Under the pieces are notes generated by a model. That model did not search any database. It was not told the origin of the DNA and was given only the letters and a program-made list of their open reading frames with translations. Position numbers and translations under genes: made by a program. This document shows, one piece after another, positions 33,554 through 40,227 of a stretch of 59,964 nucleotides of DNA (position 1 is its first letter; each line of letters starts with the position of its first letter). Source of the stretch: Bradyrhizobium sp. LTSP849 (GTDB taxonomy: Bacteria; Pseudomonadota; Alphaproteobacteria; Rhizobiales; Xanthobacteraceae); assembly GCF_000938255.1 (NCBI RefSeq), contig NZ_JYMR01000054.1:1-59964 (forward strand). The letters run 5' to 3'.

Positions 33554-33585
33554 TTCAAGTCACTTTCTGGTGCAGAAAGTAACTT
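33554..33585. promoter_or_regulatory. Inverted-repeat operator upstream of the transport operon
   Basis: AAGTCACTTTCT (33557-33568) and AGAAAGTAACTT (33574-33585) are inverted arms with one mismatch around GGTGC, preceded by TTC at 33554. The arm shares the AAGTTACTTTC core with the sites at 28793 and 37126. It lies 120-150 nt upstream of the binding-protein start. Confidence 0.65.
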
Positions 33586-33587
33586 TA

Positions 33588-34604
33588 TCAGGCAACTTTC
33601 TCTTCCGGCTGCTTCACGTTCCGGGCCGCCTGGTTCTTCCCACGCCAATGCGCGCCCGACGTCGTCGGCGCGTATTTGGCCGGATTCCCCGCCGAGGCGC
33701 AGGTCGGAAGGCACGCCACTTCCGCGTCGTAGTTCGGCTGATGGAAGAATACCAAGGAGATACGGCGGCTGCCCGTGGCAGCGTCGACCGGTGGATTCAT
33801 GACCCTGTGCAACGTTGAGATCCAATGATCGTTGGTCCATTGCATCATGAGGTCACCGATGTTGACGACGAAGGTCCCCGGCACATAGCCGATGTCGATC
33901 CAATGGCCCGCCCGGTCGCGGACCTGGAGGCCTCCGGGCGAATCCTCGACCTTCAGGATCGTGAGCGCTCCATAATCGGTATGCTCGCCGGCGCGCTTCT
34001 GGCCCTCTGCGGGAGGCGTCGGCTGATCGGGATAGTTAATGAACCGAAGGCTGCTAACGTGCTTGTCGATCTTGCCGTCAAAGAAGCTTTCCTCGAGGCC
34101 GAGCGACAGCGCGAAGATGCGCATCAATTGCCATGAGACCTTCTCCATCGCGCCGTAATATGCCGCCGCATTCTGATGGAAGTCGGCCGGCTTTTTTGGC
34201 CACTGATTCGGCGCAAAATGGATCGCCCCAAACCCTTCGGTGAAATAGGGATCCGGTCCTGCATTCAGCGGCCCGATGTTGAAGCTCTCCTGAAGGTCGG
34301 GCGGCGAGAGGATGCCCATGCTGCGGGAGAGACTTTGATCGGCCAGAGAATTGTAGCCGCGGCTGACCTCGGGCCTGTTCCGCTTGACCTCCAGTTTCTC
34401 CTCCTTCGGGAGATCGAAAAATGCGCGCGCGGAGCCATATGTTCGCGCAATGAGATCGTCGGTAACGCCATGCCCCTTGATGAGAAAGAAGCCGATGCGC
34501 TCGCAGGTCTCGGCGACTTGGCGAACGACCGCATCGCGCTCCGATGCTGTCCCATCCGTAAATCTCGAAATGTCGATCGTCGGTACGGAATCATTCGTGC
34601 TCAT
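33588..34604 (-). CDS. Isopenicillin-N-synthase-type Fe(II)/2-oxoglutarate dioxygenase
   Basis: About 338 residues; ATG at 34604 is favoured by AGGAG five bases upstream (an adjacent ATG at 34607 is possible). The DIOX_N start (VPTIDISRFTDG) and CERIGFFLIKGHGV are followed by the iron ligands HTD in GEHTDYGALTIL and His in STLHRVMNP, with the 2-oxoglutarate Arg in RRISLVFF. This family includes thymine-7-hydroxylase and purine/pyrimidine-acting enzymes, which fits the RutA-type context. Last gene of the four-gene unit 37083 to 33588. The actual substrate is inferred only. Confidence 0.88.
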   Translation of the reverse strand: MSTNDSVPTIDISRFTDGTASERDAVVRQVAETCERIGFFLIKGHGVTDDLIARTYGSARAFFDLPKEEKLEVKRNRPEVSRGYNSLADQSLSRSMGILSPPDLQESFNIGPLNAGPDPYFTEGFGAIHFAPNQWPKKPADFHQNAAAYYGAMEKVSWQLMRIFALSLGLEESFFDGKIDKHVSSLRFINYPDQPTPPAEGQKRAGEHTDYGALTILKVEDSPGGLQVRDRAGHWIDIGYVPGTFVVNIGDLMMQWTNDHWISTLHRVMNPPVDAATGSRRISLVFFHQPNYDAEVACLPTCASAGNPAKYAPTTSGAHWRGKNQAARNVKQPEEKVA

Positions 34605-34615
34605 CATCACTCCTG

Positions 34616-35389
34616 TCATCTCTGCTGGTGGACATTGGCAAAACCGCTGCGACACAGCTCAAAGCCGGTCGAAAACCCCTGCTTCATCACGAAGGCGTCG
34701 GATCCGAAGGCAAGAAGATCAAATCCGTGCGTGACGTAGTGCGCCAGTTCGCCTGCGGACGTCACCATCACGCCGGCTCTCTTGCCGTACCGCCGGCAAG
34801 CCGCCGCTACTTGCTCGGCCGCGGCGACGACCGTCTCATGGCCGATCTGTCCCGGGATGCCGGCTGCAATGCTGAAATCGATGTAACCGAACCAGAGGCC
34901 ATCAATGCCTTCGATTGAAGCAATCTGATCGGCTTCTGCCGCACCAGTCGGGCTTTCGATCATGCACAGGATCATTGTTCGCCGATTTGCCTGCGACACC
35001 TTCGCGGCGATGTCGCCTGCCGTATAACCGTCCTGGGCACTCCCAAATGCAGCCCCGCGCTGACCTGCCGGCGGAAACTTTGCCCGTTCGATGGCCCGCC
35101 GCGCTTCCTCGGCGGATTGCACGTTCGGGATAACTATTCCCCTGGCTCCGGCATCGAGGCTCTGGGGCAACAGTTCACTCTCGACACTTGGTACCCGAAC
35201 AAAGGCATCTACTTTCAACATAGTGCTAGCGGCGACGGCATTACGCATGGATACGAGGTCCATGGGCCCATGCTCGCCATCGAAGATCAGGAAATCGGCG
35301 CCCGTGCTCGCCGCAATTCGGACGGTCGAGATGCTGGCGTGCTCGACGATGAATGAACCGAATGCCGGCGTTCCGTCGCGAATCGACAT
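34616..35389 (-). CDS. HpcH/HpaI-family aldolase
   Basis: About 257 residues; two tandem ATGs at 35392 and 35389 follow GGAGC. Family marks are FLIFDGEHGPMDL near residue 35, RVPSVESELLPQSLDAGARG, GIVIPNVQSAEEA, and MIESPTGAAEADQIASIEGI with the metal-binding Glu, then GYIDFSIAAGIPG. These metal-dependent class II enzymes cleave 2-oxo-4-hydroxy acids to pyruvate plus an aldehyde. In a ring-opening pathway it could split the final open-chain acid. It lies 11-15 nt from its neighbours on each side, all on the minus strand. Confidence 0.88.
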   Translation of the reverse strand: MSIRDGTPAFGSFIVEHASISTVRIAASTGADFLIFDGEHGPMDLVSMRNAVAASTMLKVDAFVRVPSVESELLPQSLDAGARGIVIPNVQSAEEARRAIERAKFPPAGQRGAAFGSAQDGYTAGDIAAKVSQANRRTMILCMIESPTGAAEADQIASIEGIDGLWFGYIDFSIAAGIPGQIGHETVVAAAEQVAAACRRYGKRAGVMVTSAGELAHYVTHGFDLLAFGSDAFVMKQGFSTGFELCRSGFANVHQQR

Positions 35390-35404
35390 CATAAGCTCCG
35401 TTGA

Positions 35405-36001
35405 TCACAGAAACCGACAGGCTTCTTCGGCGCTGAGCCGCGGTTTCCGCGGCTCGCGAATGGGTTCAGCTCCGTGCCCGAGACTGACGAGAAGCTTTGC
35501 GTCCCATGGCAGCTCCGTGAAGAACGCCGCGTTGACCGCATCGCGATCAAAGCCGGACATCGGCCCGCAGTCGAGCCCCAGCGCGCGGGCAGCCACGATC
35601 AGGTAGGCGGCCTGCAACATGGTGTTGCGTTCTCCGTGGACTGCCACAGCATCGGGCGACGTATTGAACCAGCTCCGGGCGTCGTAGCCGACCGGAAAAA
35701 GTTCAGGCAGACGATCGAGATAATTCCGATCCTGCGCGACGATTGCGATTGCCGGCGCTGAAGCAGCTTTCTTCAGGTTTCCTCTGGACAAAGCGGGCAA
35801 CAGCCGCTCTTTCGCGGCCTGGGTGGTGACAAATGCAAGGCGCATTGGCGAGCAGTTGGCGCTGGTCGGCCCGAGCCTGGCGAGCTCGTACAGGTCCGCG
35901 AATATCGACATCGGTATCGGCGTCGGGCTCCAGACGGAATGCGTCCTCGCGCGCGTAAAAATCTGCGCGAGCGCCTCATCAGCGATCGGCTGGATGGTCA
36001 T
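35405..36001 (-). CDS. RutE-like nitroreductase-family reductase
   Basis: 198 residues from the ATG at 36001, which overlaps the stop of the RutA-like gene by 4 nt (ATGA), so the two are coupled. The segments ARTHSVWSPTPIP, ELARLGPTSANCSPMRLAFV, GERNTMLQAAYLIVAARALG, LDCGPMSGFDRDAVNAAFF, LVSLGHG and EEACRFL closely follow RutE, the malonic-semialdehyde reductase of the uracil Rut pathway. FMN-dependent reduction of an aldehyde or enal product of ring opening is expected. Confidence 0.88.
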   Translation of the reverse strand: MTIQPIADEALAQIFTRARTHSVWSPTPIPMSIFADLYELARLGPTSANCSPMRLAFVTTQAAKERLLPALSRGNLKKAASAPAIAIVAQDRNYLDRLPELFPVGYDARSWFNTSPDAVAVHGERNTMLQAAYLIVAARALGLDCGPMSGFDRDAVNAAFFTELPWDAKLLVSLGHGAEPIREPRKPRLSAEEACRFL

Positions 36002-37083
36002 GGGACAAGCGCCATGGAGTGCTGCTGGGCGGTTCGCTGGTGCTTCAAGAGCGGAAGAACGTTGTCGATTAGGCGCTCGAGATCGCGCTCGTAGTCCGGG
36101 AAGATGAAGCAGACGCCAGCGAGCCCGTTTTCGGCAAGCCCGTCCAGATATCGGGCGACCGTCTGGTAAGATCCGGCAATGTAGGGAATCGCCATGAAAG
36201 TCTGGACTTCGAGGTCCCGGTAGGTCGCACGCGAAAAGTCCATGCCGGCCACACGGGCCCACTCGGCCATCGCCGCCTTGTCGCTGGTCTTGATGTAGTG
36301 ATCGCGCTTGGCAAAAGCGGCCTCATCGGTCTCCTCCGCGATCACCGTCAGCAGCACATAGGCCCCGACGTTGCGTCCGAAACTGTCGGCCGAGGCCTGG
36401 AGTTTGTCGTTCAGCCGGCCGAGATCCTCTAGCGAGTCGTCCTGACCGCCGAGGAAGCCGAAATCGGCATGTTGCGACGTGAATGCGATCCCACGATCGG
36501 ATTGCCCGGCGCAGATGATCGGTATCTGGCGCGACGGCTTCGGATATGACTTGCAGTCGTCGAAGTGAAAGAAGTCGCTGTGGTGGGTGACCCGATCTTC
36601 AGTCCAGAGCCTCCGGAGCAGGTCCAGATATTCTGCCGCATACTCATAGCGGCGCTTGAAATAGTCGTCGCCCTGCCAGAGCCCCATCTGTGAGTATTCG
36701 AGCTTATTCCACCCGCTGACGATGTTGACGCCGAACCTGCCCTTGCTGATATCGTCGATCGTCGAGGCCATCTTGGCGATGACACCGGGATGGATGGTCG
36801 GGATCGCCACCGAGGCGTAGAGCTGGATTCTTGAGGTCACGGCGGCGCAGGCCGCCATCAACGTGAAGGACTCGAGCGAGTAGTCCCAATGGTTGGTTTC
36901 CCCGCCGAAACCGCGCCACTTCACCATCGACAACAGGAACTCGAAGCCCGCCCGCTCGGCGAGAATCGCGTTCTTCTTATTCAACTCCCACTTTGGAGAG
37001 TACTGGGGCGGGGAGCCCGTCGCCATGATCGCTCCCCCTTTGGCGTTGGGAAGAAAAATGCCGAGGTCCAGTGGACGCACCAT
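35998..37083 (-). CDS. RutA-like flavin-dependent pyrimidine-type monooxygenase
   Basis: 361 residues of the luciferase-like monooxygenase class. Blocks nearly identical in kind to RutA are PQYSPKWELNK, FLLSMVKWRGFGGETNHWDY, SLESFTLMAACAAVTSRIQL, GRFGVNIVSGWNKLEYSQMG, GDDYFKRRYEYAAEYLDLLR and IICAGQSDRGIAFTSQHADF. RutA opens the uracil ring between N3 and C4 using FMNH2 and O2. The partner reductase genes are present, but RutB, C, D and G equivalents are not, so the substrate or route differs from classical uracil use. First gene of its operon, divergent from the XRE-cupin regulator. Confidence 0.9.
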   Translation of the reverse strand: MVRPLDLGIFLPNAKGGAIMATGSPPQYSPKWELNKKNAILAERAGFEFLLSMVKWRGFGGETNHWDYSLESFTLMAACAAVTSRIQLYASVAIPTIHPGVIAKMASTIDDISKGRFGVNIVSGWNKLEYSQMGLWQGDDYFKRRYEYAAEYLDLLRRLWTEDRVTHHSDFFHFDDCKSYPKPSRQIPIICAGQSDRGIAFTSQHADFGFLGGQDDSLEDLGRLNDKLQASADSFGRNVGAYVLLTVIAEETDEAAFAKRDHYIKTSDKAAMAEWARVAGMDFSRATYRDLEVQTFMAIPYIAGSYQTVARYLDGLAENGLAGVCFIFPDYERDLERLIDNVLPLLKHQRTAQQHSMALVP

Positions 37084-37104
37084 CGCGATCTCCGTCTGCT
37101 GTCA

Positions 37105-37140
37105 TTCAAGTTATATTGCATCATATTCAAGTTACTTTCA
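37105..37140. promoter_or_regulatory. Operator-like repeats between the RutA-like gene and the regulator
   Basis: TTCAAGTTA (37105-37113) and TTCAAGTTACTTTCA (37126-37140) are direct copies 21 bp apart, centre to centre two turns of helix. They lie in the 77-nt gap between the divergent genes. The longer copy matches the arms of the operators at 28793 and 33554. Confidence 0.65.
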
Positions 37141-37160
37141 TGTCGATAAATTGAGCAGCA

Positions 37161-37847
37161 ATGCTGATAAAGCGAGCATTGCTCAACGGCACTTGCTTGG
37201 GTAAAGCTGCGGTTGTGGAGAATCGAGAATTGAAGACGAAACGGACAACGACTGCGAAAAAGCAGCCAGCCACTCAGCCCTCTCTGGATGGCCCGCGCAT
37301 CGGGGCACGGCTCAAGCACGCACGCCTCGCGAACCACATGCGGCTCAAGGATGTGGCCGACAGTGCAAGCTGTTCGGAAAGTATGTTGTCGAAGATCGAG
37401 AACGAACGCGCGATTCCGTCACTGACCACGCTGCATCGCCTTTGCAAGGCGCTGAACCTGAGCGTCTCGACGCTGCTTAGCAGCGATGTCGCGGAGCCAT
37501 GGACCATCATGCGTCCCGAGCAGCGCAGGACGATCGGGCATTCCAAGGCGGCCGGAAGCGAAGGCGTTCTGGCGGAGATCCTGGTGCCCTCGGCGGAAGG
37601 TCGACTGCTCGAGGGTTTCCTCGTCGTCATTGAACCCGGTGGCCACACCAACGGCACCCTGCAACACAAGGGTGAAGAGGTCGGCTTCATTGTCGAGGGG
37701 CAACTGGAATTGACGATCAACAACGAGAAGCATCTGCTTCGCGCCGGAGATTCCTTCTACTTTCCATCCGAACTTCCCCATGCCTACTGCAATCCGGGGA
37801 AGACACAGATGCGGGCGGTTTGGATCAACACGCCGCCAACCTTCTAA
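37161..37847 (+). CDS. XRE-cupin transcriptional regulator
   Basis: 228 residues, ATG preceded by GAGCAGCA; a start at the internal GTG near residue 19 is possible. An XRE helix-turn-helix lies at about 46-105 (RIGARLKHARLANHMRLKDV, CSESMLSKIENERAIPSLTT). The C-terminal cupin has GGHTNGTLQHKGEEVGFIVEG and FYFPSELPHAYCNPG, the sensing beta barrel. Regulators of this layout (PuuR, BzdR or SutR type) control catabolic operons according to their substrate. Position beside the RutA-like operon and the shared operator make it the candidate regulator of the whole island and of itself. Confidence 0.88.
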   Translation: MLIKRALLNGTCLGKAAVVENRELKTKRTTTAKKQPATQPSLDGPRIGARLKHARLANHMRLKDVADSASCSESMLSKIENERAIPSLTTLHRLCKALNLSVSTLLSSDVAEPWTIMRPEQRRTIGHSKAAGSEGVLAEILVPSAEGRLLEGFLVVIEPGGHTNGTLQHKGEEVGFIVEGQLELTINNEKHLLRAGDSFYFPSELPHAYCNPGKTQMRAVWINTPPTF

Positions 37848-38120
37848 CCGGAATGGTGCAATTGCATTTTGAGCGTCGCTGTGTCTCTGGCGAACAGGGC
37901 GGAATTCGTTGTCGGTGATCTGAGATCTACTGGTCTTGACCTGCACGTTGCCGAGTCTCTTGGCGCTGCTGGCCGTCAATGAGCGGGTCGGACGACAGAC
38001 CGCCCCGGTGACGCTGGCTGAATTGTATCAGCGCAGAGGTGTGGCGTTGATGCGCTGAACTCGTATGGCTTTAGACGACGCTTTCCCACGCTGTCAAAAG
38101 GCAGGGCGGGGCGGCGCAAG

Positions 38121-38278
38121 AACTGATAAGTTTTCGGCAAAACCTTATCAGTTGGCCAACTGACTCCATTTGCGACCAAGCCTTATCAATAATCCGACTA
38201 ACTCCATTTTGCCATTTCCTTATCGCTCGGCCAACTTACTCCGTTTGCGACCAGCTTTTATCAGTAAGCTGATTCCTC
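38121..38278. repeat. 38-bp repeat array B (four units) with inverted lead-in
   Basis: AACTGATAAG (38121-38130) faces CTTATCAGTT (38144-38153). Four units then start at about 38143, 38181, 38219 and 38257, exactly 38 bp apart. The first is the best preserved (CTTATCAGTTGGCCAACTGA then CTCCATTTG). Orientation and layout match array A at 26480, and units of the same type recur at 38777. The remainder of 37848-38453 shows no supportable gene. Confidence 0.8.
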
Positions 38279-38453
38279 TCTTGCCATCGGCGTAGCAGTC
38301 GTTCGCCTGCCCCGCAGATGACTGAGCGCCTTGGCCTCGAAACTTCTGGCTTGCGGATACTGATCGATCCTTAGTCGCCTTTGCCGATAGTTTTGCCTCT
38401 TGATTCAAACACGCTTTGCTCAGCGACAGAAGTCCGCTGGTGGATTTGTAGTC

Positions 38454-38741
38454 ATGAACTATGCGCTGGCCAAGGAACTCGACGATGCTGGATTTCCTTA
38501 CATTTCACGCATTGGGCGCCCTATGATGGCGATCTCTATATTCCAGCATCCCGATTTGCCGGATATTCCGATCCCAACGCTCGAGGAGCTGTGCGGCACG
38601 TTAGGCGACAAGCTTCAAGCCATCGTTAGGCGGCGTTCAGGTTATTGGGTCGCAACGCACACTTCTAGTAGCCTAGAAGGCGACGGTCACGATCCCTACG
38701 AAGCCTTGGCTCGTCTGTGGTTGCTGACTAAAGACGAATGA
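38454..38741 (+). CDS. Small phage/island-type hypothetical protein
   Basis: 95 residues, taken from the ATG at 38454. It reads MNYALAKELDDAGFPY, later IPTLEELCGTLGDKLQAIVR, and ends DPYEALARLWLLTKDE. This pattern (NxELAKxLxDAGFP at the start, the PTLxEL block, and a C-terminal EAxARLWLxL) is shared by small proteins common in prophages and islands. They have no known function. It sits between repeat arrays B and C, perhaps as cargo. Confidence 0.6.
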   Translation: MNYALAKELDDAGFPYISRIGRPMMAISIFQHPDLPDIPIPTLEELCGTLGDKLQAIVRRRSGYWVATHTSSSLEGDGHDPYEALARLWLLTKDE

Positions 38742-38776
38742 CACTGGCAACGAAGGCACGATTTCGCCCACCCAAA

Positions 38777-38845
38777 CCTATCAATTTCTCAACTGACTCC
38801 ATTTGTAAGATTTACTTATCAGTCGACGAACCGACTCCGTCTCAG
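38777..38845. repeat. 38-bp repeat array C (two units)
   Basis: Units start at 38777 and 38815, again 38 bp apart, each ending AACYGACTCCRT-type text. One base is missing in CCTATC of the first. Same orientation as arrays A and B. The inverted lead-in seen there is absent. Confidence 0.65.
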
Positions 38846-38982
38846 ACCTCGGGTGGACGAGCCGAACCCTCGTCTGGGCCGCTCGATCGCTTCTGCCGGT
38901 AAGCAGACCAAGCGCAAAGGATTGCGCACCCGAGTACAATCGCGCTTCCTGCGACCACTAAGATGGCACCCAGGATAGCCAT
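38842..38982 (-). CDS. Small single-span membrane protein
   Basis: 46 residues from the ATG at 38982, with AAGGGAGA as a good ribosome site. MAILGAILVVAGSAIVLGCA continues ILCAWSAYRQKR, one hydrophobic span followed by a basic stop-transfer and a polar tail. A longer frame upstream is spurious. The function is unknown. Its 3' end touches repeat array C. Confidence 0.6.
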   Translation of the reverse strand: MAILGAILVVAGSAIVLGCAILCAWSAYRQKRSSGPDEGSARPPEV

Positions 38983-39326
38983 TGCGGTCTCCCTTTTGGT
39001 TTCTATCCTAGCTTCGTCGTCCGAGCGCGCAACAGTGAGCCAACGTCGGTCATGGCACCTAGCTGACTTCACGGTCTTGGCGAATGTCCGCTTTGCGCCG
39101 GCAGCCAGAAGCGGGCATTCGAGCCGGTCAGGTTTTGACCCTAAGTGAGCTTCGCCATAGGCCGCCTCGGATGCCGGCGCCGCTCGCATCTCGCGCTGTC
39201 GTTCGGAAGGAAGGGAGAAGCAATCGGAGCGCCAAGACTGCACCGGCAGCGTGACGCTCGGTCGATGGTGAATACGACCGCGGCATAGTGCTTGCTGCAG
39301 TGAGGAGGCTGAACAGAAGGCCGAAT

Positions 39327-39410
39327 ATGCCAGTACTGATACTTTGGGCCGCACCAACCGTGATCGTTGTCGGTGGTGTCGGCTAATATTTGATTCGTAC
39401 CATTCACTAG
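39327..39410 (+). pseudogene. Tiny membrane peptide gene with an internal TAA
   Basis: ATG 39327 is preceded by AGAAGG at the right distance. The product reads MPVLILWAAPTVIVVGGVG and stops at TAA 39384. Past that stop the same frame continues YLIRTIH to TAG 39408, and a terminator follows. I recall rhizobial one-span peptides of about 27 residues of the form MPVLI-WAxPxxIVVGGVGY, so the TAA probably replaced a Tyr codon. The 19-residue form might still be made. Confidence 0.45.
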
Positions 39411-39430
39411 ATCGATTGCAGGATAAAAGG

Positions 39431-39464
39431 AAAGCCCGAGCCGCGATGCCGGTCGGGCTTTTTT
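39431..39464 (+). terminator. Intrinsic terminator
   Basis: AAAGCCCGA (39431-39439) and TCGGGCTTT (39453-39461) form a 9-bp stem with a 13-base loop, ending in a run of six T residues. It lies just after the small membrane-peptide gene. The A-rich left arm could also allow termination on the minus strand. Confidence 0.85.
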
Positions 39465-39542
39465 CTAATCTTCCTGTTCCAGCACGGTCTGGAATATCCC
39501 TAGAGAGGACACTGCTCAGTGCTCCGTCGAGCCTCGTCCACA

Positions 39543-40010
39543 TCACTCGGCGCGACTAAGGTCGTGAATGACTGGCCGAAGGTCGCTTGCGGTTAGCTCC
39601 AAAGTAGCCAGTGTGATAGGCAGCTTGAAACGCCGTGGCCCGGCGCTTCCAGGATTTAGATAGAGCACATCGTCAATCGTTTCGATCCGCGGACGATGCG
39701 AGTGGCCGGAAACCACCACGTCAATTCCGCAAACTGCTGGATCGATCTGCAGTTGCTGAAGGTCATGCAAGACATAGAAAGACCGCTCGCCAAGCCGTAC
39801 CACCTGAGTGTCCGGATAACGTTTCGCCAAGTCGCCGGTATCGATGTTTCCCCTGATCGCAGTGACAGGCGCAATCCGACGGAGTCTGACGAGAACGTCC
39901 GCGCAACCAATATCGCCAGCGTGGATGATATGCGCCACCCCGGCAAGCCCTTGCTCAGCCTCAGGCCGCAGGAGCCCGTGGGTATCCGAGATGATTCCAA
40001 TCTTCAGCAC
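39543..40010 (-). CDS. YfcE/MJ0936-type metallophosphoesterase
   Basis: From GTG 40010 the product is 155 residues and starts LKIGIISDTHGLL, the usual start of this family; an upstream ATG at 40091 would add 27 unrelated residues. Metal-binding motifs are SDTHG, IHAGDIG, IRGNIDTGD, VVSGHSHRP and NPGSAGPRR. The small YfcE/YfcJ enzymes hydrolyse phosphodiesters in vitro; the physiological substrate is unknown. It lies 217 nt beyond the defence operon on the same strand and is probably unrelated to it. Confidence 0.85.
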   Translation of the reverse strand: MLKIGIISDTHGLLRPEAEQGLAGVAHIIHAGDIGCADVLVRLRRIAPVTAIRGNIDTGDLAKRYPDTQVVRLGERSFYVLHDLQQLQIDPAVCGIDVVVSGHSHRPRIETIDDVLYLNPGSAGPRRFKLPITLATLELTASDLRPVIHDLSRAE

Positions 40011-40227
40011 TACGCAGTATCCCTCGATGCGCGGCCCGGCAAACCACTGCCGAAAGAATTGTAGTAAGGTGAAAAGGTAAAGCCGCCTCACCTCACAAAA
40101 CGTTCAGGCGCCACTTGCGAAGCCTTAGGCGCTACGCCGTCATCGCTCGGACGCCTCGCGGTGCATCCGAATCGGGCCCGCCGATCCTTCGCGGAGAGAT
40201 TTCGCGGCAAACGAACTGGGGCCTCGC

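Noticed and set aside
26480..38845. CRISPR array
   Set aside because: The 38-bp units are tandem with no unique spacers, are diverged from each other, and no cas genes are present.
39543..40091. YfcE phosphoesterase as part of the defence operon
   Set aside because: It is 217 nt away, has its own family role, and lacks the stop/start coupling seen among the four defence genes.
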